A program made the translations under genes and the position numbers. A stretch of 64,000 bases of DNA, taken from NCBI GenBank assembly GCA_964035795.1, contig OZ038323.1:9976291-10040290 (forward strand), in the 5' to 3' direction. The notes under the pieces are model-generated. The model was not told the origin of the DNA and ran no database searches. It saw only the letters and a list, made by a program, of their open reading frames with translations. This document shows positions 26,401-42,961 of this stretch, piece after piece; position 1 is the stretch's first letter; every line of letters begins with the position of its first letter. Source of the stretch: Pterobdella sp. o SKG-2022 (lineage: Eukaryota; Annelida; Clitellata; Hirudinida; Piscicolidae).

Positions 26401-28930
26401 ATATTAAGTATCATACCAATGAAAATAAAATACAAATAACAATAAAAACAGGTTGAAAGCACCAACGAGTGGAGATAGGGCCACCCTGGTCGGGTAGACA
26501 CAGAGTAGCACTCCAAGGGCCTTAAGACACCTGCAGATGCTGAGAATGGTAGGGTCTGGGTAGTCAATGTCGTGTGGGATGTAACATATATTGATGCCTG
26601 TAGTGTTGGTGGTGGTGGGGTTTATGGTTATGATGGATAATGGTAAGGTTAGCTGTAATAGTATGTTCATTTATCAATATTAGTGTTGTGAATTATAGTA
26701 TATAGCTGAAACTATTAATCGAAAACTAATAAAAAAAACAACCTTTATTATTGGCAAGTTCTTTGATCTGTTCTTGAGCTGTGTCATTCCACCACGTCAG
26801 TCCAACTTTCACCACAACATCACAACACACTTTACTCATCTCAATATCTTCTTTCTTATTTGTGCATTCACCATTGACCTGGTTTTCTTTATTGGCTTTT
26901 AGTTTATTTAAAAGTTCTTCATAAGCTTCTAGGTATGATTGGTTGATCTCTGGCTCCAAATTGTGCACTTCAAGGGTAGTTTGTTTGAATATCAATTAAT
27001 CAATATAAAAAAAATTAATAGTTAAAATTAACTAAATTTTAAAATTAAGTATGATTTTAATTCAATTATTATTTTAGATCGATATGTTTAAATCAGTTTT
27101 ATATATAAAATTTTAAAATCTCAACACAAAATAATATTTTTCAAAAACTAATGAGCCAATAGCATTTGAGGATAAAACTCCTAACCAATCAAGGTGGTCC
27201 CCCCTAGCAGAGCAGCTTTAGCACCAGTTTCTAAGTCATCAGTTGACTGGACAACACCATGGAAAGGAACAGAGCCAAAAGAATTTGTGATGTCAATAGC
27301 ACCTGGGTTGAGAAGGTGTGGCTATGTGTGAGACTTGTGAGAATGAATCCTTCAAGTTTTCGTATTTATAATATAACCACTTGGTTTATAATTCCATAAG
27401 TGTATAAATGCCATAGTTTTCATTTAAATAAATGTATTTTAAACTCGTTTTTGATAAATTTTGGAAATTTTAAAAAAAAATATAGAATACATATAACAAT
27501 TCCAACTTATTTAATTCCAAAAATAAGTGATAATTAATAGCCTTTTGTCTACTAGTATATAGAAGCTAGATGTAAAATTTAACCTGGGAGAATGTATTTG
27601 TTGCTAGCATCAATCGCCTTCATCCCCTCTTGCTCCTCAATACAAGCTGACACTTCACTGCAGATGAAATAAATTTTTATAATGCAAAAGCTTATTTTGA
27701 ACTATTTTTAAAAAATTTATGTATATTTTTAGATTATTTAAATTTTAGGAATTTATATTTTATTTCACAAAATTTTTTTTTGGTATATATATAAATATTT
27801 ATTTTTGATATTCAATTTTATTATTTTGAGAATATTAAATCTAATTATGAATGAATTTTTAACATTATCTTGTTGTCTTGTATTAGAACATCAGCTTTAA
27901 CACAGCAGTCATCATTTACCACACATCCTCCTTTTATCAATGTCAGTAACGTCTGCAAGTTGTGAAATTACTCAAATAAATACTATCCTTGTTTTTAAAA
28001 TAAGTATTTCTTTTGGGAAAAATTTTTTCTTGGAAATTTTATTTTAATCTCATTTGAATGGAGTCTCGATAAATAATTTGTTTCGTAATATCAAGTTTAA
28101 TGTGCAATAAAAAGCATTAAAAATTATTTCTCACTTTTTTAGTTTCCATGACTTTTGAAATAAGGTTTCAAAAATATTTAAATAAAAACTATAACGTAGG
28201 AGTGATTTAAAGCACGATACAAAAGCAAAGTTAGCCGCAAAATATTCAAATATTTTTTATAATTTCAAACTATGAATAAAATTTATTTACCTAAAATTTT
28301 TTTTTAATATAAAAAAAACGTTATTTTAATAATTATTAAATGCTAACACCGGGTGGGAATTTTTTCTTTTCCGATTTAATTGCATTATCAAGTTGATCTT
28401 CAGCTTTTCCATCAACAACCCCATTCGTTTCCACATTAGTTTCGCCATTGTTAACAGATGAGCTGTTCTTAGCTTCATTAGTAGTTTCAATGGCTTTTTC
28501 TGTAGCTTCGCTTTCTTCACTAGCAACACATCTACCAGCACATTCACCATTTTTTTCTTCTTTTTTCATTTCTGCTTCTTTTTGGGCTTTCATTCTTTTT
28601 TCATAAGGGCTTATTTCACCTGATGTTGCCATAGAAATCAAAACAATCATGAAGTTGAAATTCACTTTTATATACAACAGAATAATTTTGAATCTTTTAA
28701 TTATGAAATATATTTTAGAAAGTTAAAAGTTAAATTACTTGAGATTATTTCAACATTCAAATGACATTTAAAAAAAAAGTAAAATAATTTTGAGAATTTA
28801 GAAAACCTAAACCTATTTTGTGAATAGTTTTTTCATCAAAAGCATCGACAACGTGACCAAACATAGAACTCTTGAGCAATCTCGGTTGTGGCTTGGGACT
28901 TGCAACACCTAACCATATGGGAGCTGACAT
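23486..28930 (-). CDS. CRMP / dihydropyrimidinase-like protein, probably non-enzymatic
   Basis: CRMPs (DPYSL) bind tubulin and steer axon growth; they descend from dihydropyrimidinase. Seventeen exons: 28930-28813, 28619-28348, 27952-27864, 27657-27584, 27302-27186, 26967-26743, 26597-26463, 26202-26159, 26048-25928, 25753-25603, 25451-25310, 25044-24961, 24777-24589, 24330-24286, 24039-23943, 23795-23709, 23577-23486. They sum to 693 codons plus stop with no internal stop. Family text: LTLIKGGCVVNDD, AALLGGTTLIVHNLEPE, GITGPEG, QPLYVGTIS, ATAAHHVTHPPIR, CYSTPQKAYGKDNF, AGSDADVVVLDP, FNVYEGMSFKGSVTYV, and a CRMP-like tail (REPYNGPI, QPPGGR). The metal motif VHTH is DITNS, the ligand-lysine region is lost, and HAEN is YPTR in a shortened loop. 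Residues 40-130 are an acidic low-complexity N-terminal extension. The 24589 donor is less sure than the others. Confidence 0.9.
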
Positions 28931-30575
28931 CTTGTCTGGTGGTGATGGGCGTTTGTTTCAAATTAAATAATAAATCAATAACATGGTTGATAATTTTTTG
29001 GAGAGTAGTTGATATATTATAAAACAAGCAGTATTTCTAGATGAGAGTAATAGGATACAATATATTATAATAACAACTATTATTAAATGACTATTAAAAA
29101 TTATCAAGTAATTTTAATAAAATTTAAAAACCTCAAACAAATAAATATAATAATATGAAAACAATAAAGTTTATAAAAATCATCAAAGAGTCTTGAAAGG
29201 ATACGTCAGCTGTTCTTCAACACACCATCATGCAATGAAGTTTGTGAGAATCATGCCTAAATTTAACACAAAAATAATAAATCCAGTGACTTATATCTGA
29301 TATAAAAACCAATAAAAAACTAAATATAAATTAAAATAAAATTATTCTTTAATTTACAAGCTTATTCTCAAAATTATTCATTTGAAAAATCTTTTCTGCT
29401 TTTTTATCATAAAAACGGTTAAGAGCCAAATCTTCAAATAGTTATGAGTCACGTGCATACGTTCTGAGAATAACAGGGTTATTGAGTAATACGATGAGCG
29501 TAGGATATGGTTCATTGTATATTCAGTGAGTAAAAATTTGAAATAATATTGTTAGTCATTTATATTTTTGGTTCGGTTAAACGCAGTCTTTTTGTTTTTA
29601 GTATAAATTACTCATGAAGCATTTTTTCATATTTTTTCTCTTATTTTATTTTTTTATTATTATTCTTATTATTATATTTCTTAAACATCATTTCATGCAT
29701 TCTTTTCTCATTTCATTTGACCTTAATTTTATTATCAGTAAAATCATTAAATTTTTAAACAAAATTAATTTCTTTTGAATACATTTCCCTGCTCAAATGA
29801 TGAATCTCCACTCCAAGTGTTTGTTTATACGACCTCAACGCATAATTTGTATCATCGCTCATGCAGTTACTTCATAAGGTCAGTCATGTTATTATCAATC
29901 TATTATTTTTATATTGTAATTTTATGTTCTTGGGTCAGCGTTGGGCCATAACTGTGGAATAAAATGTTTGAAAATTTCGGGTAGGGTTATTGTTTTTATT
30001 ATCGGTGTTGTATTGGTCATAATTTTTTTTTGATCATTTTAATAATTATTATTACTGTTATTATACTTTTTTTGATTATTATTTGTTTAAACTATTATTG
30101 CTGTCATTTTCATCGTTTATTATGGTTCATTTTTTCTGAAAAATTTCTCTCTAATCGCCTTTGACATCAATCAATTGCTGTTAGAAGCGCGTCATAGATG
30201 ATATTTTTTATTTATTTCAGAATTTTTGTTATTCCTATTTTTGCATATTTTTATTAAATGAATTTTTTAATGATCTTTATTAATTTTTTTAAACAAATTC
30301 TTTATTTTCTTTGGTCAATCACTCCACATTGTTATTTATGGTTATTTTCTCTGTTATCGCTTCCTTTTAAGCGCTCAATGCTGAGTGATTTTAACTGTAT
30401 TCATTTGTGGTTTGTGTCTATGCTTGGTACTTCACTTGTTTTTTGTAGTTGTTATTGTTTTAGTGAATGACTTAAAAGTCAAATTTTATCATTGTGCTAT
30501 ATCATTCCTTTTTTTTGTAGTTCTATTGTTACATTTGTAATGAATACTATTCTTAGTTTTTTCAGGTTTTTTTCT

Positions 30576-30839
<264 letters not shown>

Positions 30840-30885
30840 TAATTGTGTTTGTTGATTTTTATGTTTAAAATAAAAAACAAATCTT

Positions 30886-30968
30886 GATGAGAATGATGAT
30901 GATGATAAAAGTGAGGACGATGATAAGAATGATGATGAGGTTGATGGAAGTGATGATGATGATGATGT
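30886..30968. repeat. GAT-rich triplet tract
   Basis: Repeats of GATGAT mixed with AAGTGA and GAGGAC units. Confidence 0.75.
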
Positions 30969-33579
30969 AATGGTTTCAAAGGCATTGATGAATATGTTGC
31001 AAATTATATACACATTCTGTGAATTATTGTGTGTTTGTTTGTGCTTGCGACTGTTTTATTGTCTGTTTGGTTGTCTGTTCTTGTATGCAAAAAAATATAA
31101 CAAGTAAATTCTTAAATACATACTCTTCGAATGATAAATTTGAAAAAAATAGCATTTCCATAACATTCACTAAACCACGGTTATTGCTGTTTACACTGGC
31201 AATTCAGATAATTATTTAGAAGTTCAAATTTAACTATGTTTTAACAAGTTACGGTAACTTTTAAACAACTTGCTTTTTATAAAACCATATTTATCATTTA
31301 ATTTACACAAATTTTATCATTAACAGAAAATCTGATAGAATTTTGTTCAACAATTAAGAGATAACAATTATTCTCAAACGGATGCATCTTCATTATAGAC
31401 TTTACACCAAAAGAAAATCCCCAATAATATTATTTTTATTACTACAAGTATCATTACTAACCTTTATCTGTTTTCAATTTGAAATCCTGAAAGTTTAAAC
31501 AGAAAACTTGTCAGCTTTAAACGGACACTCAAAAACTTTCAATATATATAAGCTAAGCAATGTATATATTACCGGCTTTTACAAATTCCCTAAAGTTTTG
31601 AAGCACTATGTACCTTTTTCATCTTCAAGATATTTTAGGTACTTTGTAAGTGTGTACAATGAAATTTTTTTATTGAGTTTCATGTACATTTAATTTTTTT
31701 TGACTTTTCAAATAATCAATCAAAGATAAGCAACCAAGATGTTGTTATACAATGATGAAAGTTTCAAAACTTCGTTTAGAAATAAATTTATGTTTACTTT
31801 GGCATACAACCAATTGCTTTACTTATTGACAGAGTAAAATAAGACACATATACATAAGGGCACTGTTTAAATTTAAGTCATTATGTATATTGCATGTATA
31901 GAAACATTTTCTGTAACAAATATTACTCATTGCCCTGATTTATACAAACCATTTTCTTAATCTTTAAACCATATTCATCATGTAGTTGAATTTCACTTTC
32001 AACTTTGTTTAAAGCAAAACTTAATTAATTTTAATTAAACGTAGTTTGGTCTCTGAACTTATTCTCCGAGTTTTAATTGCCTCTTATCTGTTTCTGGTTT
32101 TTATTAAAATTTGTTTGATTAAGCTATGTTAAAATACAATAAATCTTTTAAAAATTCAAATTTTTTTATTATTGATAAAATTTTTAACTTTAATAAATAA
32201 CTTCAAAACAAAAATGGATAACCTCCAAATAAATATTTTGAAACAGGATAGAGTTTTATTCAAAGGCACATTTCCTTGAACTTTCCACATAAAAACAAAA
32301 AACATTAATTATGTGCTCAGAAGTATTGTTTTTAATGGCTATTAAACTGCACGAGCTTCTCTGATTTTCTCTTCTTTTAATATATGTATGTTTATATTGC
32401 AATAATCTTCATAAGTCTGTTATAAATATTTACCTTCAATGTGTATAATCATAATTTTAATTTTAAACTAAAAGTGAAAAATAAAAAAAATTTGCAAAAT
32501 TAAAGCATAGAATACTTAGCTAATTTAAAAAAAAAATGTATTCATTAGATGTCACCAACTAATTTTCACATGTATAACACCAAATATTTGTCATTACATC
32601 AATAAAACATCCACAGTATAAAAAGAAACACACTTCAAGCTGAACGTCTGTCATACTTAATAGAATCTTTGCTATTTTTTTATACTAACAGATACATCCA
32701 ACGGTAATAAAGAATCCTTCAACACTAAAAATGTATATGTACTAATATAAAAAACAAACAAAAAACAAATATTATTATAGTGGCATAAAACTGATAAAGT
32801 CTTCAAGACCACTTTAGCATATATATATATATTCTCCCATCTCAATAAAAACTGACCATATCTTGAAAAAAGAACTTTCTCATCGTAACACCTACCAACT
32901 CAACAAAACATTTTCAACAACTATAGCTTCTTGGTTTAGTTGTATTAATCAAAGTATTTAATTTAGCATTTTATCTAAATAAACGTGTTAGTTTTCAGTT
33001 CCTAAACATTTCACAGTTATATGATCGGTCTTGCAACACTCGTCTCAATAAAATAAAAAATTATTTGCTTTTATTTGTTTAAACAGTAATATTTGGTGTA
33101 TAAGAAAAATTAAGTTGATAAAATTTGTTTGAGAATTTAAAAATGCTCGTATGAGAAAGCTTTGGGATTCAATACAATAAAGGCTTACTATGTAATTCTT
33201 CCGATACTTCCAAGTAGAAATAATTTAAATAAGATAAGATTTATTTTCAATTCCATAAATAACGATTTTAGAATATTTAGAAGTGTTGAAACAATTAGAA
33301 TTATTTAATCAACTTCTTAAATATACTTAAATTCTATAATTCCTGTGAGTCAAGGCACATTTATTTGGAGACTAAAGCTTCGAGGTATGAAAAATATAAA
33401 AAATCGAAATTCAAAGTTGAAGTTGACAGTGGAAAACAAAAAGTCCGCTAAGTTTGGTCGCATCTCAAAAGCACGAACTAAAGATCAAAGCCGCCATGTT
33501 GTAACCATGGTGATTTCATTCAAGCATCCAAACTCAATACTTTCATTGAAACTTAATATAATCATCTCTCTATTAGAAC

Positions 33580-35566
<1,987 letters not shown>

Positions 35567-37680
35567 GTTGAATGAAGATTCAGATCAAACTAAACGATGT
35601 TAAATTGAGTTTAATGAAATTCCAACGTTATTTTCTTGGGCCGTTAATCTATTGAAGTTTTAAGGAAGGCAGACTGGGTCAAAATAACTTGGAGAAATTA
35701 TATATAAATGCTTTTCTAATATATATCTGTGTTATTTCTCTTCACAACTGTTTATGTGTATGTTTGTGCATCTATGGTTTCATGTATGTGTTATTATGTG
35801 TGTATATGTATGTTTTTTTGTTAATGCACGTGTGTTTTGTTTGTTCATATGTGTATTCATGTCGGGGTAAAGCATGAGTAAGCTCGCATTCATACCATCT
35901 CCTTGGAATGCTCATCAGCTTTCATCTTTAATAACAAAAATATAAAATAAATAAAAACATTTTAAAAAATTATAAAAAATCCAAATAAAAATTTAAAAAA
36001 AGAAAATAAAATTACCAAAAAAAACATAAATAATAAAATAATGGTGAAAAATGAATTAATTATGAAACAATAAAAATAAAAATGAAAATAAAATAGGGAG
36101 AAGAGTGTTAAAACTTAAACAATTACGAAATGAAAAACTCAAATCATAATGAAGAAAAGGTATTGAAAAACATTGGAGTGAATGAAACATTAGTTATAAT
36201 AATGGGTTATAAAAATAGCGTTTAAATTATAACCAAAAAAAACAATAAAAATAAAAAATAAAACAATAAAAACAATAATAGAAACAAAAAAATCATAATA
36301 AGAATAATAAAACAATGCGAATAATAGCCCTATAGCCTGAATGAGTAAGCGGATCCAGTGATTTAGATAAGAATTAAATTATCCTTATATTTTTCATTAT
36401 TTTTATTGTTTATTTTTGTCTTTTAATCGAATTATTTATTATTTTTATTATTTATTTATTAATTTTTGTTATTAACACAAATAAATTATTTTCATTTTTT
36501 TACACCTCTATTTTATCCTTTTCTATCCCACTACATCTCCTATCTTTTTCAATTATCACCGCGTGCATTTACCGTCAATTGATTTGATTTGTTTCACAGA
36601 CATTTAATTAACTTTCTTTATACACATAATTAACCATTTTTTATGAGTTATTTATATTATCATCAAAAATTATTCAATTAATCTATTTTTAGTTTATTTG
36701 AATGTTTAATTATTTACCCACTATATTATATTTAAACACGTCCCATTGAATATACAACGCAGTTTTATATAGTTATATTATTATCATTAATATTTTTCTA
36801 TTATCATAATCCCTAGTATTAGTATTTTAATATATGATTTCCTATTATTTTTCTCATTATATATCATCATTATTTTTATACCAATTATCTTCATATTATA
36901 CTAGCGAGACATACAAACTTGTATGAGTGTATATTAATTATTGAAATGGTATTATTAAGGCCGCAGTTATGATTGATACCATTACTGTTTCCTTCTGAGA
37001 AAATATGATTTTAATATAAAGAAACGTGCATAAAAACATTAAAAAACAATGACAAAATAATAAAAACAATGAATTTTTAAACAAAGAATAAATAAAAAAA
37101 TGGTATGAAACAAAAGCTTTTGACATGTTTTTAACCTTTGTTTTATTGCGGTGCTTGAAATTCACCTTTCGTTGCTAAATCTTTGTTTTCCTTCTGCTAC
37201 ATCTTTGTTTTCTTTCTGCTACATCTTTATTTGTTGCCACATATTTGTTTTTGTTTTGTTACATCTCTTTTCTCTAGCTCTATATCAACAGCATCCAGTA
37301 ACTTCAATCATTTTCATTCCCTACATTAACAACAACCACGACAACTTCTATAACATAAACACCCCCACAATCACAACAACACCCTATTGAAACATAAACA
37401 ATATCCTAGTTGAAAAGGAGAACTTATCAACGTCAACACTACAACCACTTTCCCATCAATCCCTCTTATTTGTTATCTCGAACCTCCAATCATCATTGTT
37501 CTGGCCTATTTACTTGTTTTTCGATTTTCTTCATTATAATCTTAACCCTGTCTTCAACCATTTCTCAACATCCATGTTTTCTTCACCATTATTTTTTATT
37601 TCTTGGTCATTCCTTTTTTACAACCATCTTTTTTTCAATCATTATCAACACCATCATCATTCCATCCCCATCCTTCTTGT

Positions 37681-37718
37681 CTTCCTCCTCCTCCTCCTCC
37701 TCCTACTCCTCCTCCTCC

Positions 37719-37776
<58 letters not shown>
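37681..37776. repeat. (CTC)n followed by (CAT)n microsatellite
   Basis: About 40 bases of CTC units run into about 57 bases of perfect ATC units. Frames through it give poly-Ser, poly-His, poly-Leu or poly-Ile. Confidence 0.95.
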
Positions 37777-39377
37777 ATGATTCATACTTACCCATACATT
37801 CCTAGTGAATAGTTCACATTATGGTTGCTTCAGAAAATTTATGAAAAGCTTTTTAATTTATTATATAATTTCTGAAATATTATTTTTTTATTTAAAAAAA
37901 ACATTTTTAATTTTTTATTTATTGCAACGTTTTATTAGTTAAAAGATTAATGCTAAAAAATCTCTTATCAACGTTCGATTCATATTATTTCAAACTAAAA
38001 CTTCGGTCTTAAATAAATTTAAGTTTCAAAATTTTCATCCCAAATTCACCAAAGATAAAAAAATCATTTAAAAACAGCCAACCAATAGTAAAAAAGTAAT
38101 GTAGGTCAGGCCAACCAATGATGTCTCATTTAAATGTCTTATAGTCATTAAACTTTCTTAAACTGATACCGGGCTTAGAGAAAATTTGTTTTTTCTGTTA
38201 TTTTTATTATTATCGTTAAACATATTTTTTATTTTCCAATGTTTATTCCCACTTTTTTTGGATATGAATGCTTATGGAATCAAAATTTTTAGACACAATT
38301 CATTTTTAAATCTGCGAAATGCAATTTTTTAAGCAGCAACAGTTTTTATGTGTTAAGCCTTATCTTGATTGATTAGCATTGTTGTCAGCAATTTCCTTCA
38401 AGTGAATCAGAAAAAATATTAAAAATTTTAGCATTTTTGTTTAAATAAATTTAATTAGCATTATTTTTATTGATATTTTTTTATTATTTTGGTATCATCA
38501 TCATCATCATCACCACCATTGCTCCCTTAGCAGCTTCATGAGTAATATTGAGGCAAAAAGTGTACTCGGTTTTAATTAGAAGCATTATTGGAAGTTAAAA
38601 AGTCGTGCAGGACATATTGATGTGTCGAGAGATATCTATAGGAGTTTTAAAAATGGATACTTTTGGAGATATTTGAAAGATCTGTAAAAAAAGTAAAGTA
38701 TTCCAAAATAAAGAATAAAAAAATAATAAGAAGCGCAGATAGAACTATGAAAAAAATAAATAAAAAAAGGAAAGATATTATAATACACGAAAGAACAAAG
38801 GGAGACAACAAAACGCTCTCATCAAATTACAGAAGGTTTAACAACTTCATTTACAAAAATTCCCTAATTAGTCGTGTAAATTAAATACTGTTTTTAATGC
38901 ATTTTTTTTACATGGTTGACGTTTGCATTTAAATTAAAAAAAGCTATGTTTTTGATATTGATTTAGCAACACGTTCAATTAATTAACAATTTTTTTACTA
39001 TCAAAACACTAAAAATATGAATGAATTAATTAATTAATTATCTTCAATAAAAAATTTCCATTAAAATATTTAAAAACTTCCATTAACTTTTAAAAAGTTT
39101 CAATTATTGATTTTTTTTTCTTATTTTTAAAAATTTATTTTATTCCCAACAATCATATAAGTTCACTTTTTTTATTCAGTATTTTTCATTTCAAACACAA
39201 AGTTTATGTAATATAAATTCACAAGTTAGAAAGAACAAAGGTGTGATAAATGACTTGAAGAATAAAATGATTTACAATTTCATTTTGAAGAAAAGTAGAT
39301 TCAAAATTAAATACAAAATAACAAAAAAATAAATGCATTTTCGATATCGAAAAATCCTTAAATGAATCACAAAGCAT

Positions 39378-39520
39378 TAACAGTAGAAGTAGTAGAAGTA
39401 GTAGTAGTAGTCATAGTAGTAATGCCAGTTAAAGTAGTAGTGGTGCTAATAATATTAGTCAAAGCGTTAGTAGTAGTAGTGATAAAAGTAGTTGCAAAAT
39501 TAGATATAATAGAAGTAGGG
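39378..39520. repeat. AGT/GTA triplet-rich tract
   Basis: Imperfect GTAGTAGTA units with AAGTAGTA and AGTCAAAG interruptions, just outside the RMC1 3' end. Confidence 0.7.
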
Positions 39521-39658
39521 GTAGCATAATGAAATTATTAATACAAATTAATAAAAATAATCGCTAAAAGATAAAATGTCACCCACTAAGCAATTTTTAA
39601 CATAACCAGCATCACCTATCCAAACGTGTTTGTGTGTGTGTGTGTTTTGGTTATGAAG

Positions 39659-42600
39659 TCAGTGAGCAGCTCTGAAGTTCTTCTTGTAGTACTCCACAAA
39701 CTCGTCACACTGATCCACTGCAGTTGATGATGATAATTAAATCGATAATTTAGTGATAATAAATTTTATGTAGATAGCCGATTATAACATGAGAAAGTTC
39801 CATCCCATCTTTAGGAGTACATAATGGAGACGAACGTTGGTGATGACAATAATAGTAATACATTATACATAAAAACTACGACCATCTGAAGAGATTCAAA
39901 CCCCTCCCTCTCCACAAACCAGGCAAGAAGTCTGGGGATCCCTTATTCTTGAAATTTTTATCTCGGAAGTAGTTATAGAGAAGGAGGAAGAGGCCTTTAT
40001 CGTCGTGGTCAAGAGCCACTTGAAGAAACTTTCGGGCTTTTAACTGGTCTGAAAGGCCCAGTGACTGTGCGTATCTGGTAGGAAGGTGGTACAGTGGTGG
40101 AATGGTGGAAAGTGGAAAAAATGGGATGATGATGTTGTCATTAAGGCTGACGTTAAGATGAAAAGCTGCTTCAAAGTGCTGAAATGAGAACTAATGCATG
40201 GATGGAATAAGATTAGATAAATGTTTAGTATTGAGCACAAAAAGCCAGCATCCCCCTTCTCAACCCACCTGATGGCACTGATGACCTGTTTGTTAGAGAG
40301 AAGCAGTTCAAAGATGCATTCCAATGAAGATGACATGCGCTGTGTGAAAAAAATTGAAAAACTAAATCACTGACAAATTTTCAAAAGACTAAATTAAACG
40401 AATAATTTAGTTTAAACAAAAGCATTAGATTTAGTTAAATGTCCCGTCGTTAATGTTCCGAGTGTGTTTGTTGTGGCAAATGTGAGATGGTACTTGTAAG
40501 GTGGTTATTTGAAGAAAAGCTTCAAGTGCCTATTCTCAATTATATAATAAAATTTAAAATTCAATGATAAAATGATAATGATACATATCATAGAAGGTTA
40601 CCCTGAGCATGTCGAGAGCAAGCTGGTTGGCTGCTGGAAAATCAGTACCCAATGATAAGAGGCGAATAGCCTGTGAATGAACCAATAATGAGGTCGTTTG
40701 AAAGAAAAAAAAGAAAAAATTTGATCACAAAGATTAAGCATTAGCCAGTCTAAAAAAGGTTTTTATCGACCAATCAAACCCTTAACTTGAGTAAAAATAG
40801 CAACAAAGATCAAACCAGAGCCTTGGAGTCCGGAAAGAGTCTGTACTGCAGCATTTGTTGTAGCTGGTGCTGCTTGTTCTGCTGCAGCAGCCTGCTGATC
40901 AGCAAGTCCAGCAGCTGTGACTACGTCACCATTTTTTATTATTATTAATTTTTTTGCATATTTAATATTAAGTTTATCTTAAATGAAAAACTAAATTCCA
41001 CTGCAAAAAAACTAAAAAAAAGACGAATAAAAAGCAATACAAAACGGTGGTACCTCAGGTGGAATGTTGAAAGAGGAAAGAGATACCAGGTATTCAATAA
41101 TGATACCATCTAATACCCGGTCCGAGATGTGGTGCTGTAAGGTGGTGTGAAAAAATGGAGAAGTGTGGTGTGAGATGGTGTGGTGTGAAGTGATTGGTGG
41201 TTCAAAAAAAGATTCAAAATTGAGATGAAGTAGGACAATATGTAGTGAAAGCTCGACATTTATACATTATTAATCAGAATTAAGTGTGGTTTGTTGGTCG
41301 TTTTGTAATGTAATCTATAACATCAGCCCCCATCACCTCTTTGTGCAACTTGAGCAACACTCCCCCATGGAAGTCCATCTGTTGCACCACCTGCTGCACT
41401 GACAACAAGGGATCCTTACAGGGTTTTGAGTTTTAATAAATTATTTTATTAGACAAATAATTTCAATTTATTATTCTGATTATTGAAAAAATTTTGATCT
41501 ACATACTCTTCAAACTTTTAATAAAAATGTAGCGAACTTTATTTGGGCTGTGATGATTGGCTAGAACTCTATTGAACTTTTTCAAAACTTGAGATAAAGG
41601 AGACAAATCAACCAATGGCGAATCAGCAATGTGGATAATTAGATCGTAAACTACTTTCAAGATAAGTGATAGGCTGTTGCTTCTCAGTAATAGAATACCC
41701 ACCAATAAAACCTGAGTTCATTTTTACATATGTAAAAAGACTAAAAATAAATCTAAAAAACATACTAAAAATCAATTTAATTTGAAAAAAATTAAAATTG
41801 AATCTACAACAACCTTATCCTCTACCAAAACCACCACTGCCTCCAAATCGACCTTCAAGGTCCAGTAGAAACCTTGTTTGTTACAATAAAAAATGATAAT
41901 ATTTTAAAACTAAAGTATAATAATAATTATGATTTTTGTGATCCACCTTTTTTAGCATCTAAAATGACGTCAGGACTAAAAATAACCCAGTGAGGTGAAT
42001 CTGAAAAAGAATAGAATAACATAATAAATAGCGTACATGAATATTATTATTTCTAGTAGTAGTTACAGCACTAATAGTGATGATGGTTATATTGACAGAA
42101 ATAATAGACACGCACACACAAAAACTCACAAAGTTCAGATACATCGTCATCTTCATTGTTAGTTGTGTTAGGAGCGTCTATAAACATCAAATTATTATTA
42201 TCATCATTATTGAACAATATAATTATAGTAAATTTACATTCTTTTTGATAAGCTCACCGGAGAAATTTTGTTTGAATGGACGAATAGGAAGAGAAGGAAG
42301 GATGGGCAGGTGAAATTTAATCCCGCCTCTAATGTCATAATTGTCCAATCCGATGTCGTATATGTGAGAAATCTGATGTGATTGGTAAGAAAAACTGTAT
42401 ATAAAAAGAAAGTAGTATTGGATTAGAATAAATTTCACAGTTGAAATCAACACTACCACCACCCATCAAACCAACCCAGTACCAGTAAAACAACCATTTT
42501 CCCACCCCAACACAATCCATTGCACCACACACACACAACCACCTTGGATCCATGATGGTGCAGCACAATAAGGTTATCAACAACACTCACAACNNNNNNN

Positions 42601-42866
42601 NNNNNNNNNNNNNNNNNNNNNNNNNNNNNNNNNNNNNNNNNNNNNNNNNNNNNNNNNNNNNNNNNNNNNNNNNNNNNNNNNNNNNNNNNNNNNNNNNNNN
42701 NNNNNNNNNNNNNNNNNNNNNNNNNNNNNNNNNNNNNNNNNNNNNNNNNNNNNNNNNNNNNNNNNNNNNNNNNNNNNNNNNNNNNNNNNNNNNACAACAA
42801 CGACTCTGATAATCCTTTGCAGCCGTCCCTGTTGTTATATTTGTATTAGTAGATGAGGAAAAATAT

Positions 42867-42961
<95 letters not shown>

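Larger units (their letters stand above)
35567..39658. other. Intergenic region, no gene seen
   Basis: Low-complexity AT-rich DNA with poly-A/T and triplet tracts. The 5' UTR and promoter of the tubulin gene must begin just right of 35566, but no TATA box is obvious. Short open frames (35689-35877, 37151-37805, 38663-38884) look like chance. Confidence 0.55.

Noticed and set aside
28620..28677. Start with a signal-like segment before exon 2 of the CRMP-like gene
   Set aside because: This text is the pyrimidine-rich acceptor of the intron; using it breaks the phase-1 join with exon 1.
37410..37812. Open frames with poly-Ser, poly-His and poly-Ile
   Set aside because: They come from the CTC and CAT triplet repeats; no start context or conserved text.
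38663..38884. Lysine-rich open frame of 73 residues
   Set aside because: AT-rich composition yields AAA/AGA codons; no signature or splice partner.
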